From: JAVBUY01 sp031552735
GTDB taxonomy: Bacteria; Bacillota; Clostridia; Christensenellales; Aristaeellaceae
Direction of reading: 5' to 3'
DNA: 38,813 nt
Assembly (NCBI GenBank): GCA_031552735.1
Contig: JAVBMF010000032.1
Location: 1 to 38,813 of the forward strand
Positions within the stretch are counted from its first letter, which is position 1; every line of letters begins with the position of its first letter. Shown one piece after another: positions 16,274 through 23,668 of this stretch. The translations under genes were made by a program, and so were the position numbers. Below the pieces are notes generated by a model. It did not search any database and was not told where the DNA came from. It saw nothing but the letters and a program-made list of their open reading frames with translations.

Positions 16274-16703
16274 TGCCCACCCCTCCAATCACCGCATCTA
16301 TCACGGCCTGCATCGTGCCCGGTGCCTTCCCGCGCGTCGGCACCTCCGGCCAGACTACGTTGTCCGGCCAACCCGATTGCTCTGGCAGGTCGCGCAGTGC
16401 CTGGCGATACGTGCGCCACGCGTCGCGCTCGGCATCTGTGCAGGGATAATCCAGCGTTTGCGTGTAGTCGCTCGCAGCCAGCATTTGGCCGCGCATATAA
16501 TAGGCCGCTATCGCCTGTACAGATACACCATCCCGATAAAACTGATCGGTTTCTGCGTCATAGGCATCCCCCATGCGCACATCAAGATAGTTTTTCACGC
16601 CCACAACTGTGTGCCCGGTCGATCTTTCGTAGGCCGCAATAAACTGCGGTTCAATCTCAATGATATTTGTCACAACGTTCTCTTTTATTTCAACGTACCG
16701 CAT
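16266..16703 (-). CDS. Tail-fibre assembly chaperone-like protein
   Basis: 145 aa, start preceded by GGAGG. The C-terminal section ERDAWRTYRQALRDLPEQSG followed by WPDNVVWPEVP matches the conserved end of phage tail-fibre assembly proteins. The N-terminus (MRYVEIKENVVTNIIEIEP) also resembles that family. Such proteins assist folding or attachment of fibre tips, and they are normally encoded right after the fibre gene. Here it follows the glycine-rich adhesin by 17 bp, which supports the assignment. Confidence 0.75.
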   Translation of the reverse strand: MRYVEIKENVVTNIIEIEPQFIAAYERSTGHTVVGVKNYLDVRMGDAYDAETDQFYRDGVSVQAIAAYYMRGQMLAASDYTQTLDYPCTDAERDAWRTYRQALRDLPEQSGWPDNVVWPEVPTRGKAPGTMQAVIDAVIGGVGNE

Positions 16704-16720
16704 CTTTTTCCTCCGCTAAA

Positions 16721-17683
16721 TTAAATTGGTGTTACAAACCAGCAGCGAATAGCGCATAATCCTTGCGTGCCATACGCGCCAAAGTTTCTGCCGGGGTCTA
16801 CGTTGTCACCTGCGCCGCCAGTTCCACCTTGCCCATATTTATACGGAATTTCTCTACCCGCTGAAGATTTCCCCGACAATCCGCCCGCGCCGCCGTGCGC
16901 TATATCTCCTGATATAGTCCCTGTTCCGCCATTGCCGCCTTGCGCATACAATCCGTAATTAGCTGATCCATCAGTAAAAATGAAATATTCGTTCGTGTTA
17001 GCGCCAACCCCCGGAGATGGAATGTCCTTATTACTGTTTGCGGGCGCTGCACCGTTTGTGCCTTTATAACCGCCACCAGAAGAACCGGGGCGTGAATAGT
17101 AAGCCCAAGCTACACCTCCGCTCGTTCCGAGTCCATTACCGCCATTTGATCCGGGATTGTATGGCCCTGATCCGCGCCCACCACCACCACCGCCGCCGCC
17201 GCCATTACCACCATTACCACCTTTTCCCCATGATTGATCGGCCTGTGATAGTTCCCCACCGCCGCCACCGCCGCCGCCGCCCGCACTGCACAAAACATTG
17301 CCGTTGAAATAAATTGCGGCTGTGCCACCGCTTGCGCCGGAATCTGCTACATGCTGTTTGGCCGAGCTTCCTCCAGCCCCGCCACCGGGAACGCTTATGG
17401 CCAATGTGTTTCCGAAAGCAAGAATAGCCGGATCGGTTATTGTGGCATGCCCAATGTATCCGCTACCACCACCACCACCACCACCGCCCCACCATAGATA
17501 ACTCCCGCTTATTCCACGGCCACCAGCCCCGCCTCCTCCACCGCCGCCAATTGTGGTAAGCCTTGCTTGCTTAACGCCTCGCGGGAAAGTAAACGTTGTC
17601 GATCCTCCATAAACATAATCAATGTACTTCGGCCCATACATATACGGTTGCAAACCGTTTAATACAATTCCTGCGCCCTGCAT
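16721..17683 (-). CDS. Glycine-rich tail-tip adhesin
   Basis: 320 aa, start after GGAGGTGGGCTG. The N-terminal 45 residues contain a beta-rich attachment segment (YVYGGSTTFTFPRGVKQARL). The rest is dominated by glycine runs (residues about 46-80, 130-180 and 190-300) separated by short variable loops with aromatic residues. The C-terminus GAYGTQGLCAIRCWF is typical of these proteins. This matches polyglycine-rich receptor-binding tips (compare gp38-type adhesins of T-even phages), in which the intervening loops determine host receptor choice. Its ATG overlaps the BppU-like stop (TGATG). Confidence 0.75.
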   Translation of the reverse strand: MQGAGIVLNGLQPYMYGPKYIDYVYGGSTTFTFPRGVKQARLTTIGGGGGGGAGGRGISGSYLWWGGGGGGGGSGYIGHATITDPAILAFGNTLAISVPGGGAGGSSAKQHVADSGASGGTAAIYFNGNVLCSAGGGGGGGGGELSQADQSWGKGGNGGNGGGGGGGGGRGSGPYNPGSNGGNGLGTSGGVAWAYYSRPGSSGGGYKGTNGAAPANSNKDIPSPGVGANTNEYFIFTDGSANYGLYAQGGNGGTGTISGDIAHGGAGGLSGKSSAGREIPYKYGQGGTGGAGDNVDPGRNFGAYGTQGLCAIRCWFVTPI

Positions 17684-18702
17684 CAGCCCACCTCCAAACC
17701 CCAGAGTACCGCCGTGCTCGCAATCGAAGGAATATCAGCAGCGAGCAAAGCCATGCTGCCGGTCCCATTATAAAACGTTCCGTACACTGGCACTTTAGGC
17801 CCGGCCTTAGCTTGATCAATCGTCAGTATGCGGAGCATTCCAGAGGTCAGCCCAGGCACCAATACATGTAACCAATATCGATCATTTCCCGAATCATACG
17901 TCCACCCCGTGGTTGGTATGTTAATGGTCGCAACCAACGCGCGGCGCACTGCCTGCCCAATAAGCGTCACCAGTGCGTCGCTCTGCGCGCTCATGTCGGT
18001 CTGCTTGGCGTAGTACGCGCCCTGCTGCCCATCGAGCAGGTCGGCGTCCAGCCCGCTGCCCTCGCCGTCCACTTCTTTGACCTTTCCCAGCACCTTCTCC
18101 GGCGTGTAGTCCTCGGCCTGCACAGAATCCTTTGCCTGCGCTATCGTCGCAAACCCCTGCGGGCGATCCTTAAAATCTTCTAGATTTTTTAGCCGCGTTC
18201 CGATCGTCTCGCTCGCGCCCTCCCCCTCGCCGATCAAACTTAGCGCGTACTCGATCTCCTGCACCATTTGAAAAACTTCTTCCGGTGTCGGCCACACGCC
18301 GCCTACGTCTGCGCCCACAGTGATCTCCAGCCCTTTGCGATCCAGCACCTTTATCGGCAGTGCAAACGCCGTGGACACGCGCAGCGAGTCAATCATCGTA
18401 ATATGCAGTAGCACGTTTCCGACCTGCTGATACACCAACAACGGAACAACAAACGACAGCTCGCCGGTTTCTGTGATCATTGCCTTATCTAGAACGACCG
18501 TGCTATCCGGCATCACATAGCGCAGAATCGCTTGGTACCCGCTCGTGTCTACCGGCTGACCTTGGTTCACCAGGGTAATATGAAAACGGTTTGCGCCCAC
18601 ATCTCCCAAATATAGCAATGCCTTTTCGTCTGGTATCAGCGTAACGTCCTTGGTGTAGATGTCTGCGCGGATTTTTGTTTCGCGCACCGGTGTTGCGGGC
18701 AT
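17683..18702 (-). CDS. BppU-like baseplate/tail upper protein
   Basis: 339 aa. The ATG at 18702 has AAAGGA eight bases ahead; two upstream ATGs are poorly spaced. Residues 1-130 match the N-terminal BppU (DUF2479-type) fold of Gram-positive phages (GDVGANRFHITLVNQGQPVD, then GYQAILRYVMPDSTVVLD). A helical linker follows, then a beta-rich C-terminal region (210-339) with a phage-fibre-like LDADLLDGQQGAYYAKQ repeat element. BppU proteins connect receptor-binding tips to the tail. It is followed by the glycine-rich adhesin, its probable partner. Confidence 0.75.
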   Translation of the reverse strand: MPATPVRETKIRADIYTKDVTLIPDEKALLYLGDVGANRFHITLVNQGQPVDTSGYQAILRYVMPDSTVVLDKAMITETGELSFVVPLLVYQQVGNVLLHITMIDSLRVSTAFALPIKVLDRKGLEITVGADVGGVWPTPEEVFQMVQEIEYALSLIGEGEGASETIGTRLKNLEDFKDRPQGFATIAQAKDSVQAEDYTPEKVLGKVKEVDGEGSGLDADLLDGQQGAYYAKQTDMSAQSDALVTLIGQAVRRALVATINIPTTGWTYDSGNDRYWLHVLVPGLTSGMLRILTIDQAKAGPKVPVYGTFYNGTGSMALLAADIPSIASTAVLWGLEVG

Positions 18703-18716
18703 GCGCATCTTCCTTT

Positions 18717-19361
18717 CTAAGCAATTCTCTTCCACATGTAGCAGGTGACATACGGTTGCAGGTTGTTGTGCGCTTTTCCGCCTCCCGCATTGTCCGTTGC
18801 GGCCCTCGGCGCGTCAGCGCTCTGCTGAACAGAACTCGGCCCCCAATTATAATTTGTTCCCGGTTTGTTTGTTGGATAGGCATGGACGTGCGACGGCGCC
18901 TCTTCGATCGAAAGGGTATGCGTCTTGCTCCCGCCCGTTTTCTCGACAGCATTAAACTCGGCCTGCGTTGCGTCCACGCCCACCGGCACACGCCCCTGCC
19001 CCCACAGCGCCCATTCGCCGAACCCAAGATAGCTTGCCGGGTTTGTCGGCGTAGTGTCCAGTATCAGCACGCCGACGTGATACTTTTCTCTTTCTTTCGC
19101 TGATATTGCGCTCACCTGCTGCGCAAGCACCAGCACCGCGTCCGCAAGGCTCATCACTTCGCCTTGGTCTGCAAACGTGCCTAGAAGATCGCGCGCGTTT
19201 TGGCTCAAGTCCTGCACGCGCAGTCGCCCATACCGGCGATAGATGTCGCGAAAAACACTATCCACGTCCTCCGCATATCGCTTTTCTCGCGGGCTCCAGT
19301 CCTCCGGCGGCATCGCCTTTTTATATTGCGTCACCGTTTCCGGTCTGTGATTCGCTTTCAT
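18717..19361 (-). CDS. Tail-collar-like structural protein
   Basis: 214 aa, starting at the ATG at 19361 with GAGGTG upstream, 7 bp after the tail-hub gene. Residues 1-100 are helical (VDSVFRDIYRRYGRLRVQDL). The C-terminus (NAVEKTGGSKTHTLSIEEAPSHVHAYPTN...NNLQPYVTCYMWKRIA) is the characteristic phage tail-collar motif, with a His-containing knot and the NLQPY...WKRI ending. It likely forms part of a fibre or tail needle region joining the hub to BppU. Confidence 0.75.
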   Translation of the reverse strand: MKANHRPETVTQYKKAMPPEDWSPREKRYAEDVDSVFRDIYRRYGRLRVQDLSQNARDLLGTFADQGEVMSLADAVLVLAQQVSAISAKEREKYHVGVLILDTTPTNPASYLGFGEWALWGQGRVPVGVDATQAEFNAVEKTGGSKTHTLSIEEAPSHVHAYPTNKPGTNYNWGPSSVQQSADAPRAATDNAGGGKAHNNLQPYVTCYMWKRIA

Positions 19362-19368
19362 GCGCACC

Positions 19369-20817
19369 TCAATCTGCGTCTGTGTCCATGTCAACTTGCA
19401 CGCCGCCTAGCATCTCCCACATCGCCCCGGCAGGCGCGGAGAACACCAGCCGCCAACGCCGACCGCGATTGCCAATCTGCACGCGCTTCATCTTGCGCGC
19501 GCCTTTTGCCACCTGATATACCTTGCTCTTGACCTTTCGCTCGGTTTCCACGTCCACGCGAACCGACACGTCGTTTTTTGCTTCGATTGTCAGGTATATC
19601 TTGAAACCGCTTTTCCAGGCGTTTTTGCCGCCTTGGTCTTGGTACGGCATTTCCCATCGCGCTTCCTGCGCCTCGCCCTCATTCATAGCGTATACGCGGC
19701 CTGGCGCTGTCGGGTTGGTGCACAACAGGCGCTCGTCGCCAAATCGGCAGAATGCTGCGACCTCAATTCCCGTGCGGAGCATCCAGGTGTTTGCCAGCGT
19801 GTCGTATTCGATGATCGCATTATTGGTTGGACTGCCGTCCAGCGGCACTGCCAGCAGGTACTTGTGATCCCATACCGTCGCGGTTGCCGTCTTGGTGTTC
19901 GACTGATGCATGCGATCAAAAATACCACGCATCGTGTCGCGGTGCAGCGGCATAACCTCCGTGCCGTTGTAGTAGCTAATGCCGCCCTCGTACAGCATCA
20001 GCACCATGCTGCGCTCGCTCGCGATCGTGTTCTCGGTTGCCGATCCGTCCTCGCCGTACTGCTGCTTCATCGTGTACTGTCCGGGGTCGGTGCCCATGAT
20101 CAGCCACACGCTGTTGCGCTTGAACGCCAGCAGGTACTCGCCCCAGTTTTTCAGCGCGATAAACCGGTCGCCATCCCAGGTCGGTTGCAGGACGTCGCCC
20201 GCTCCGTCCTCCGGAATCGCGTCGTTTTGCGTCCAGTCGAACGGATCAAACGGCGCGCTGTATACCAGCATGTCCGGGTCGTCCGGGATCGCCGTGCCCC
20301 ACACACGCTCTGCGTGTCTGCCGATCACGCCGAATTTCTTCGGCGTCGGTATCGGCTCGATGCGGAAGTCATCGCCGAACAAACAGATCATGCCGTCCAG
20401 CGCATTGCTCATCAGCAGCACGTCCACCGGCGCTTCGTCGCCTTCACGGCTTATTTCGTAGGTCAGATAATCCCAGTCATCGGACAGGAACCCGCCTTTT
20501 ACCTCTGTCCAGTCCTGATCGACCATCGTCCGCACATAGAGCGCGCCGCCCGCCACCGCGACCAGTACGTCTTTTTCTTCCGGCGGCATATGGTACCGAC
20601 GATGGAAGCACGCCAGCGTACCGATCGGCGCAGGCAATGGGCTCAGGATTTCCAGCGGCGCGCGCGCCGGGCGCAGCACTCCGCCCCGCGTATCGCAGTT
20701 CTCCGCGTACGCGGCGTATTCCGGGTTGATGTTATTCGCGCCGTCCTGCTGGTTGATCCCGCGAAAACGCGGGATGGTCATGCTCACTTCGTACACGCCC
20801 GTGAAATGGGTCGCCAT
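19369..20817 (-). CDS. Beta-propeller tail hub/nozzle-like protein
   Basis: 482 aa, start after AGAGGTGA. It is rich in repeated beta-strand blades with Trp/Asp turns (RHAERVWGTAIPDDPDMLVY, FIALKNWGEYLLAFKRNSVW, DTLANTWMLRTG). This pattern resembles the propeller-type stabilisation/nozzle proteins of short-tailed phages (P22 gp10-like class). N-terminal IPRFRGINQQDGANNINPEY is typical of that group. It lies between the head-tail adaptor and the collar/fibre genes, the place expected for the tail hub. Homology to a named family cannot be proven by eye. Confidence 0.7.
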   Translation of the reverse strand: MATHFTGVYEVSMTIPRFRGINQQDGANNINPEYAAYAENCDTRGGVLRPARAPLEILSPLPAPIGTLACFHRRYHMPPEEKDVLVAVAGGALYVRTMVDQDWTEVKGGFLSDDWDYLTYEISREGDEAPVDVLLMSNALDGMICLFGDDFRIEPIPTPKKFGVIGRHAERVWGTAIPDDPDMLVYSAPFDPFDWTQNDAIPEDGAGDVLQPTWDGDRFIALKNWGEYLLAFKRNSVWLIMGTDPGQYTMKQQYGEDGSATENTIASERSMVLMLYEGGISYYNGTEVMPLHRDTMRGIFDRMHQSNTKTATATVWDHKYLLAVPLDGSPTNNAIIEYDTLANTWMLRTGIEVAAFCRFGDERLLCTNPTAPGRVYAMNEGEAQEARWEMPYQDQGGKNAWKSGFKIYLTIEAKNDVSVRVDVETERKVKSKVYQVAKGARKMKRVQIGNRGRRWRLVFSAPAGAMWEMLGGVQVDMDTDAD

Positions 20818-20823
20818 CCCGCG

Positions 20824-21384
20824 TCACCTCTCTATGTATAGGTTTCTAAACTTCCGCTCGGTCAGAAGCGTCTCTCCAAACGGCCTTAGCCGCTTCATCA
20901 CATCGTCGTAACGCTGGCGATAATACAGCCCGCGATTCTGCTTTTGCGGGTTGCCGTTGGTGTATAGGCTCCATGTCGCCCAGTCCGCCAGCGCGCCGTG
21001 CGTCCAGTCGGGCAGCTTCGGCTCGTCTTCATTTTCCTCTAATGCGCGCACTAGGTACCGATAGCGCACAGTAACCGGGTCGCCGTCCTTTGCACCCAGC
21101 ACGCGCACGCACGCGTTCAGCTCGTCCAGCGTCGCCGGTTGCCCGAACGCGTCCACTGTCAACAGTTCTATCGGCTTGCTCGCAAAAGCGGTGAACGGGA
21201 TGGCTTGGTCAGCTGCCATCAGCGTCTCTTCGCGCCAAGGCCGCCACACCTGCTGCACGGCGTTGATATAGCCCTCGTTCACATAGTCCGTCAGGTTTGG
21301 GTCGAGCTCCGCCACGTCCTCTGCGTCCATGTTGAACTGCATTGCCGCGCGCTCTTTTATCTGCGCCAGCGTCATCTTCGCCAT
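20824..21384 (-). CDS. Head-tail adaptor-like protein
   Basis: 186 aa, start after AAAGGAGG. It is a helical protein with acidic and aromatic patches (AELDPNLTDYVNEGYINAVQQ, then NPQKQNRGLYYRQRYDDVMKRL). Size, composition and position between capsid and tail-hub genes fit a P22 gp4-like head-tail connector that docks under the portal. No decisive motif is visible. Confidence 0.65.
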   Translation of the reverse strand: MAKMTLAQIKERAAMQFNMDAEDVAELDPNLTDYVNEGYINAVQQVWRPWREETLMAADQAIPFTAFASKPIELLTVDAFGQPATLDELNACVRVLGAKDGDPVTVRYRYLVRALEENEDEPKLPDWTHGALADWATWSLYTNGNPQKQNRGLYYRQRYDDVMKRLRPFGETLLTERKFRNLYIER

Positions 21385-21405
21385 CCCGCTCTCCTCCTTT
21401 CCGGC

Positions 21406-21684
21406 TTACACCATCTCGGCGTTCTTCAATACTTCGGCCACGTCCAGCGGCACTTCCACGCTCACGCCGCGCGGGACGGAGTATGCCACGCCGTTAATGA
21501 ACACCATCTGCGGATGATTCTTTTTGTCGCCTGGGTTCTTAGGCAACAAAATGCGTATCTTGGGCTGCTTGGACAGCTCGCCAAAGTCGAGCGCTTCCTG
21601 CTCTTTCGCTTGCCGGTCGAATGCCGCATTGCTTAGCGGGCGCTCTTCTTCCGCCTTGGCGGTCTTGTTTTCATCATTCGCCAT
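21406..21684 (-). CDS. Small head-associated protein
   Basis: 92 aa, start after GAGAGGAG. The N-terminus is charged and disordered (ANDENKTAKAEEERPLSN). The C-terminal half is a compact beta-type segment (IRILLPKNPGDKKNHPQMVF, then INGVAYSVPRGVSVEVPLDVA). Proteins with this IxLPK...VxVNG...VPRG pattern commonly follow the major capsid gene in Gram-positive phages. The role is unknown; decoration or completion protein are possibilities. Confidence 0.65.
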   Translation of the reverse strand: MANDENKTAKAEEERPLSNAAFDRQAKEQEALDFGELSKQPKIRILLPKNPGDKKNHPQMVFINGVAYSVPRGVSVEVPLDVAEVLKNAEMV

Positions 21685-21707
21685 GTCTATGCTCCTCTCA
21701 AAATGAG

Positions 21708-21736
21708 AAGCGGCGCAGGTTTTCCCTGAGCCGCTT
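21708..21736 (-). terminator. Hairpin after the major capsid gene
   Basis: AAGCGGC (21708-21714) pairs with GCCGCTT (21730-21736), with further CAGG/CCTG pairing inside. On the minus strand it is followed by CTCATTTTGAG, a weak U-run. It may act as a leaky terminator or mRNA stabiliser that raises capsid expression over the next gene. Confidence 0.55.
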
Positions 21737-21747
21737 GATCGTTTTTG

Positions 21748-22704
21748 TTACGCACTGATGCCGTGCTCGATACGCACGAGCCAGCCGTCCTGCAGTATCT
21801 TCGCCGCATAGCCGTCGATCTTCCAGCCGACCGTAGACTTCTGGTTTAGCGGGTCGGCAGTGCCAGCGGACCCGGCGGGCTTCACGATGATATGCATGTT
21901 CTCGCCGGGACCACCGATATCCACCACGCCGTACGCGTCGCGGCCGAACACCAGCGTGGAGGCAACGCTCACGCCGCCAGTGCCAGCGCCCGCAAAGATC
22001 ATTGACTCGGTGGTTTCCACGAACACCACGCCGAACAGCTTGCCCAGCTCGCCGGTGTAAATCTGCTCCGCGTTCTGGTACTTGGACACATCTTTCCAGT
22101 CCGGGTCGTTTTGCAGGTCGAACACGGTATCCGGGCCAACGATGCACATGAAGTATCCGGCGTTCCCGTTGCGCGTGAACGGACGAGCGCGGTTCTTTTT
22201 CAGCGTGCGCACAGCCTTGCGGATGAGCGTGGCGGTCAGCACGTTCGCAGCGGTCAGCCCGCTTCTGCTCGTACCGCTCGCGAACATCACATTCGTGCCC
22301 GCGTGCAGCGCGTTGCGCGTCAGCGTGTCCAGCGTCAGCGCCGCTTGCTCGCCCATCAGCTCCGTGCTCTCGTTGATGATCGGGTCGAGCGCGACCATGT
22401 TCAGCACATCGGTCGTTTCCACGAACCCGCCATACTGCTGAATCGTCGCTGTTACCTCGGTCATCGAAAGTTCCTGGCCTTCCGGCGCAACGCCCTCGGT
22501 CAGCGCGGTCGTGCTCGCCGCAAACGGTGTGAACTTTCTGAACGCAATTTGCTTGCCCTGGCCCTTCGGCATGGGGCGCTTCTGTCCAAACTCATAGTGC
22601 ACCAACTTGGGCTTCGCGTTGTCCAGCAACTTGCGGTCGTAGTATTTCTGGTTTACGCCCGGCAGCATGCCTGCCTGGGTGCTGATATTGGTTACATGGG
22701 GCAT
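21748..22704 (-). CDS. Major capsid protein, N4-gp56 type
   Basis: 318 aa, start after GAGGAGGAG. The N-terminus (QKYYDRKLLDNAKPKLVHYE, then FGQKRPMPKGQGKQIAFRKF) and TALTEGVAPEGQELSMTEVT are hallmark features of the N4-gp56 family of HK97-fold capsids. A central helical spine (INESTELMGEQAALTLDTLT) is followed by a beta-rich P-domain and the C-terminal KSTVGWKIDGYAAKIL. It self-assembles on the scaffold encoded just upstream. The gene is flanked by a strong ribosome site and a downstream hairpin, as expected for the most abundant virion protein. Confidence 0.9.
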   Translation of the reverse strand: MPHVTNISTQAGMLPGVNQKYYDRKLLDNAKPKLVHYEFGQKRPMPKGQGKQIAFRKFTPFAASTTALTEGVAPEGQELSMTEVTATIQQYGGFVETTDVLNMVALDPIINESTELMGEQAALTLDTLTRNALHAGTNVMFASGTSRSGLTAANVLTATLIRKAVRTLKKNRARPFTRNGNAGYFMCIVGPDTVFDLQNDPDWKDVSKYQNAEQIYTGELGKLFGVVFVETTESMIFAGAGTGGVSVASTLVFGRDAYGVVDIGGPGENMHIIVKPAGSAGTADPLNQKSTVGWKIDGYAAKILQDGWLVRIEHGISA

Positions 22705-22717
22705 TTTCTACTCCTCC

Positions 22718-23581
22718 TCATTCGAGCGCGACATACTTGCCGCGCCTCAATTGTTCGTCGATTGTTTTCATGTCTTTGTCACTGAACTTGTTCGGGTCGA
22801 CCTGCGCCGCGCCGGTTCGCCCACCGCGCACAAGCGGCGGCGACGGCGCGCGTTGTTGCTGCGTCGCAGCGCTGGTTTGTTGCGCGCCCTTTGCCGCGTG
22901 CGCTTCGTACGCCTGCATGATGTCGATCTCGCCGCTGCTCACGCGACCCATCAGGTCAAAGTCGGCTTTCAGCACCTCGACCATGTTCACGCCGGTCAGC
23001 CTCTGCACCGTTTCGGCCTGTCGGGTCAGCTCCGCCATGTCGGGCGCTCCGGTCTTTTGCTCCTGCTGGGCGGTCTGTGTTTGTGCGGTCGGTTTTGTGG
23101 CTGTGCCCATCTCCATGCGCAGCACGCGCTTGGCAAACTCTGGGGTCGTGCCCTCTTTCTCGGCAAGCGCCGCCGCGTGCACGTCCAGCAACCGCTCGGT
23201 GATTTGCTCGGGTGTTTCGCCCGGGTACAGTGCGCGGAGTGCGTTCGCCAGCGTGCGGTCTGGCTCATACTCGCGTTGCACGCGTTCGCGCTCTGCATGC
23301 GTGCGCTGTCCGATCACGCGGTCGAAGTCCGCTTGCGTATAGGTCGCGGGTTTTTGCTCGCTTTTTTCGGCCGTTTGCGCGGGCTGCTGTTCTGCTTGCG
23401 CGGGCGCGTCCGCTCCCGGCGCTTGTTCCGCGTCGTTTTCGGCCCGGTCCTCGCCGCCGTCCAGCACGTCGCTCAGGCTGACCGTGGGCTGCTCCTGCGC
23501 CGCGTCGTCCAGCGCACCGGTTTCCGCCGCGTTGTCCGCGACCTCGTTCGTTTCGACCGTGTCTTGCATGTTCTCCGACAT
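22718..23581 (-). CDS. Capsid scaffolding protein
   Basis: 287 aa, starting at ATG 23581 (MSENMQD) with AGAGGA ahead; an ATG at 23617 is poorly placed against the preceding hairpin. The N-terminal 90 residues are acidic and Gln/Ala-rich (EDRAENDAEQAPGADAPAQA). A helical centre follows (YTQADFDRVIGQRTHAERER). The C-terminus (DPNKFSDKDMKTIDEQLRRG) is basic, as in scaffolds that bind capsid subunits. It is positioned between portal and capsid genes, the canonical scaffold position. Confidence 0.8.
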   Translation of the reverse strand: MSENMQDTVETNEVADNAAETGALDDAAQEQPTVSLSDVLDGGEDRAENDAEQAPGADAPAQAEQQPAQTAEKSEQKPATYTQADFDRVIGQRTHAERERVQREYEPDRTLANALRALYPGETPEQITERLLDVHAAALAEKEGTTPEFAKRVLRMEMGTATKPTAQTQTAQQEQKTGAPDMAELTRQAETVQRLTGVNMVEVLKADFDLMGRVSSGEIDIMQAYEAHAAKGAQQTSAATQQQRAPSPPLVRGGRTGAAQVDPNKFSDKDMKTIDEQLRRGKYVALE

Positions 23582-23622
23582 GGTTTTCCTCTTTCTCGCG
23601 CCTTTCCGCGTTGTCATATCAA

Positions 23623-23646
23623 AAAACCGGCCAGTTGGCCGGTTTT
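23623..23646 (-). terminator. Intrinsic terminator between portal and scaffold
   Basis: AAAACCGGCC (23623-23632), loop AGTT, GGCCGGTTTT (23637-23646) form a perfect 10-bp stem. On the minus strand it is followed by TTTTTT in total. It lies 23 bp after the portal stop and should partly uncouple portal from capsid expression. Confidence 0.8.
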
Positions 23647-23668
23647 CAGCGGGGATCGTGCGTTTTTA

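Noticed and set aside
16721..17683. Diversity-generating retroelement target in the adhesin
   Set aside because: No reverse transcriptase, template repeat or adenine-biased variable region is visible in the window.
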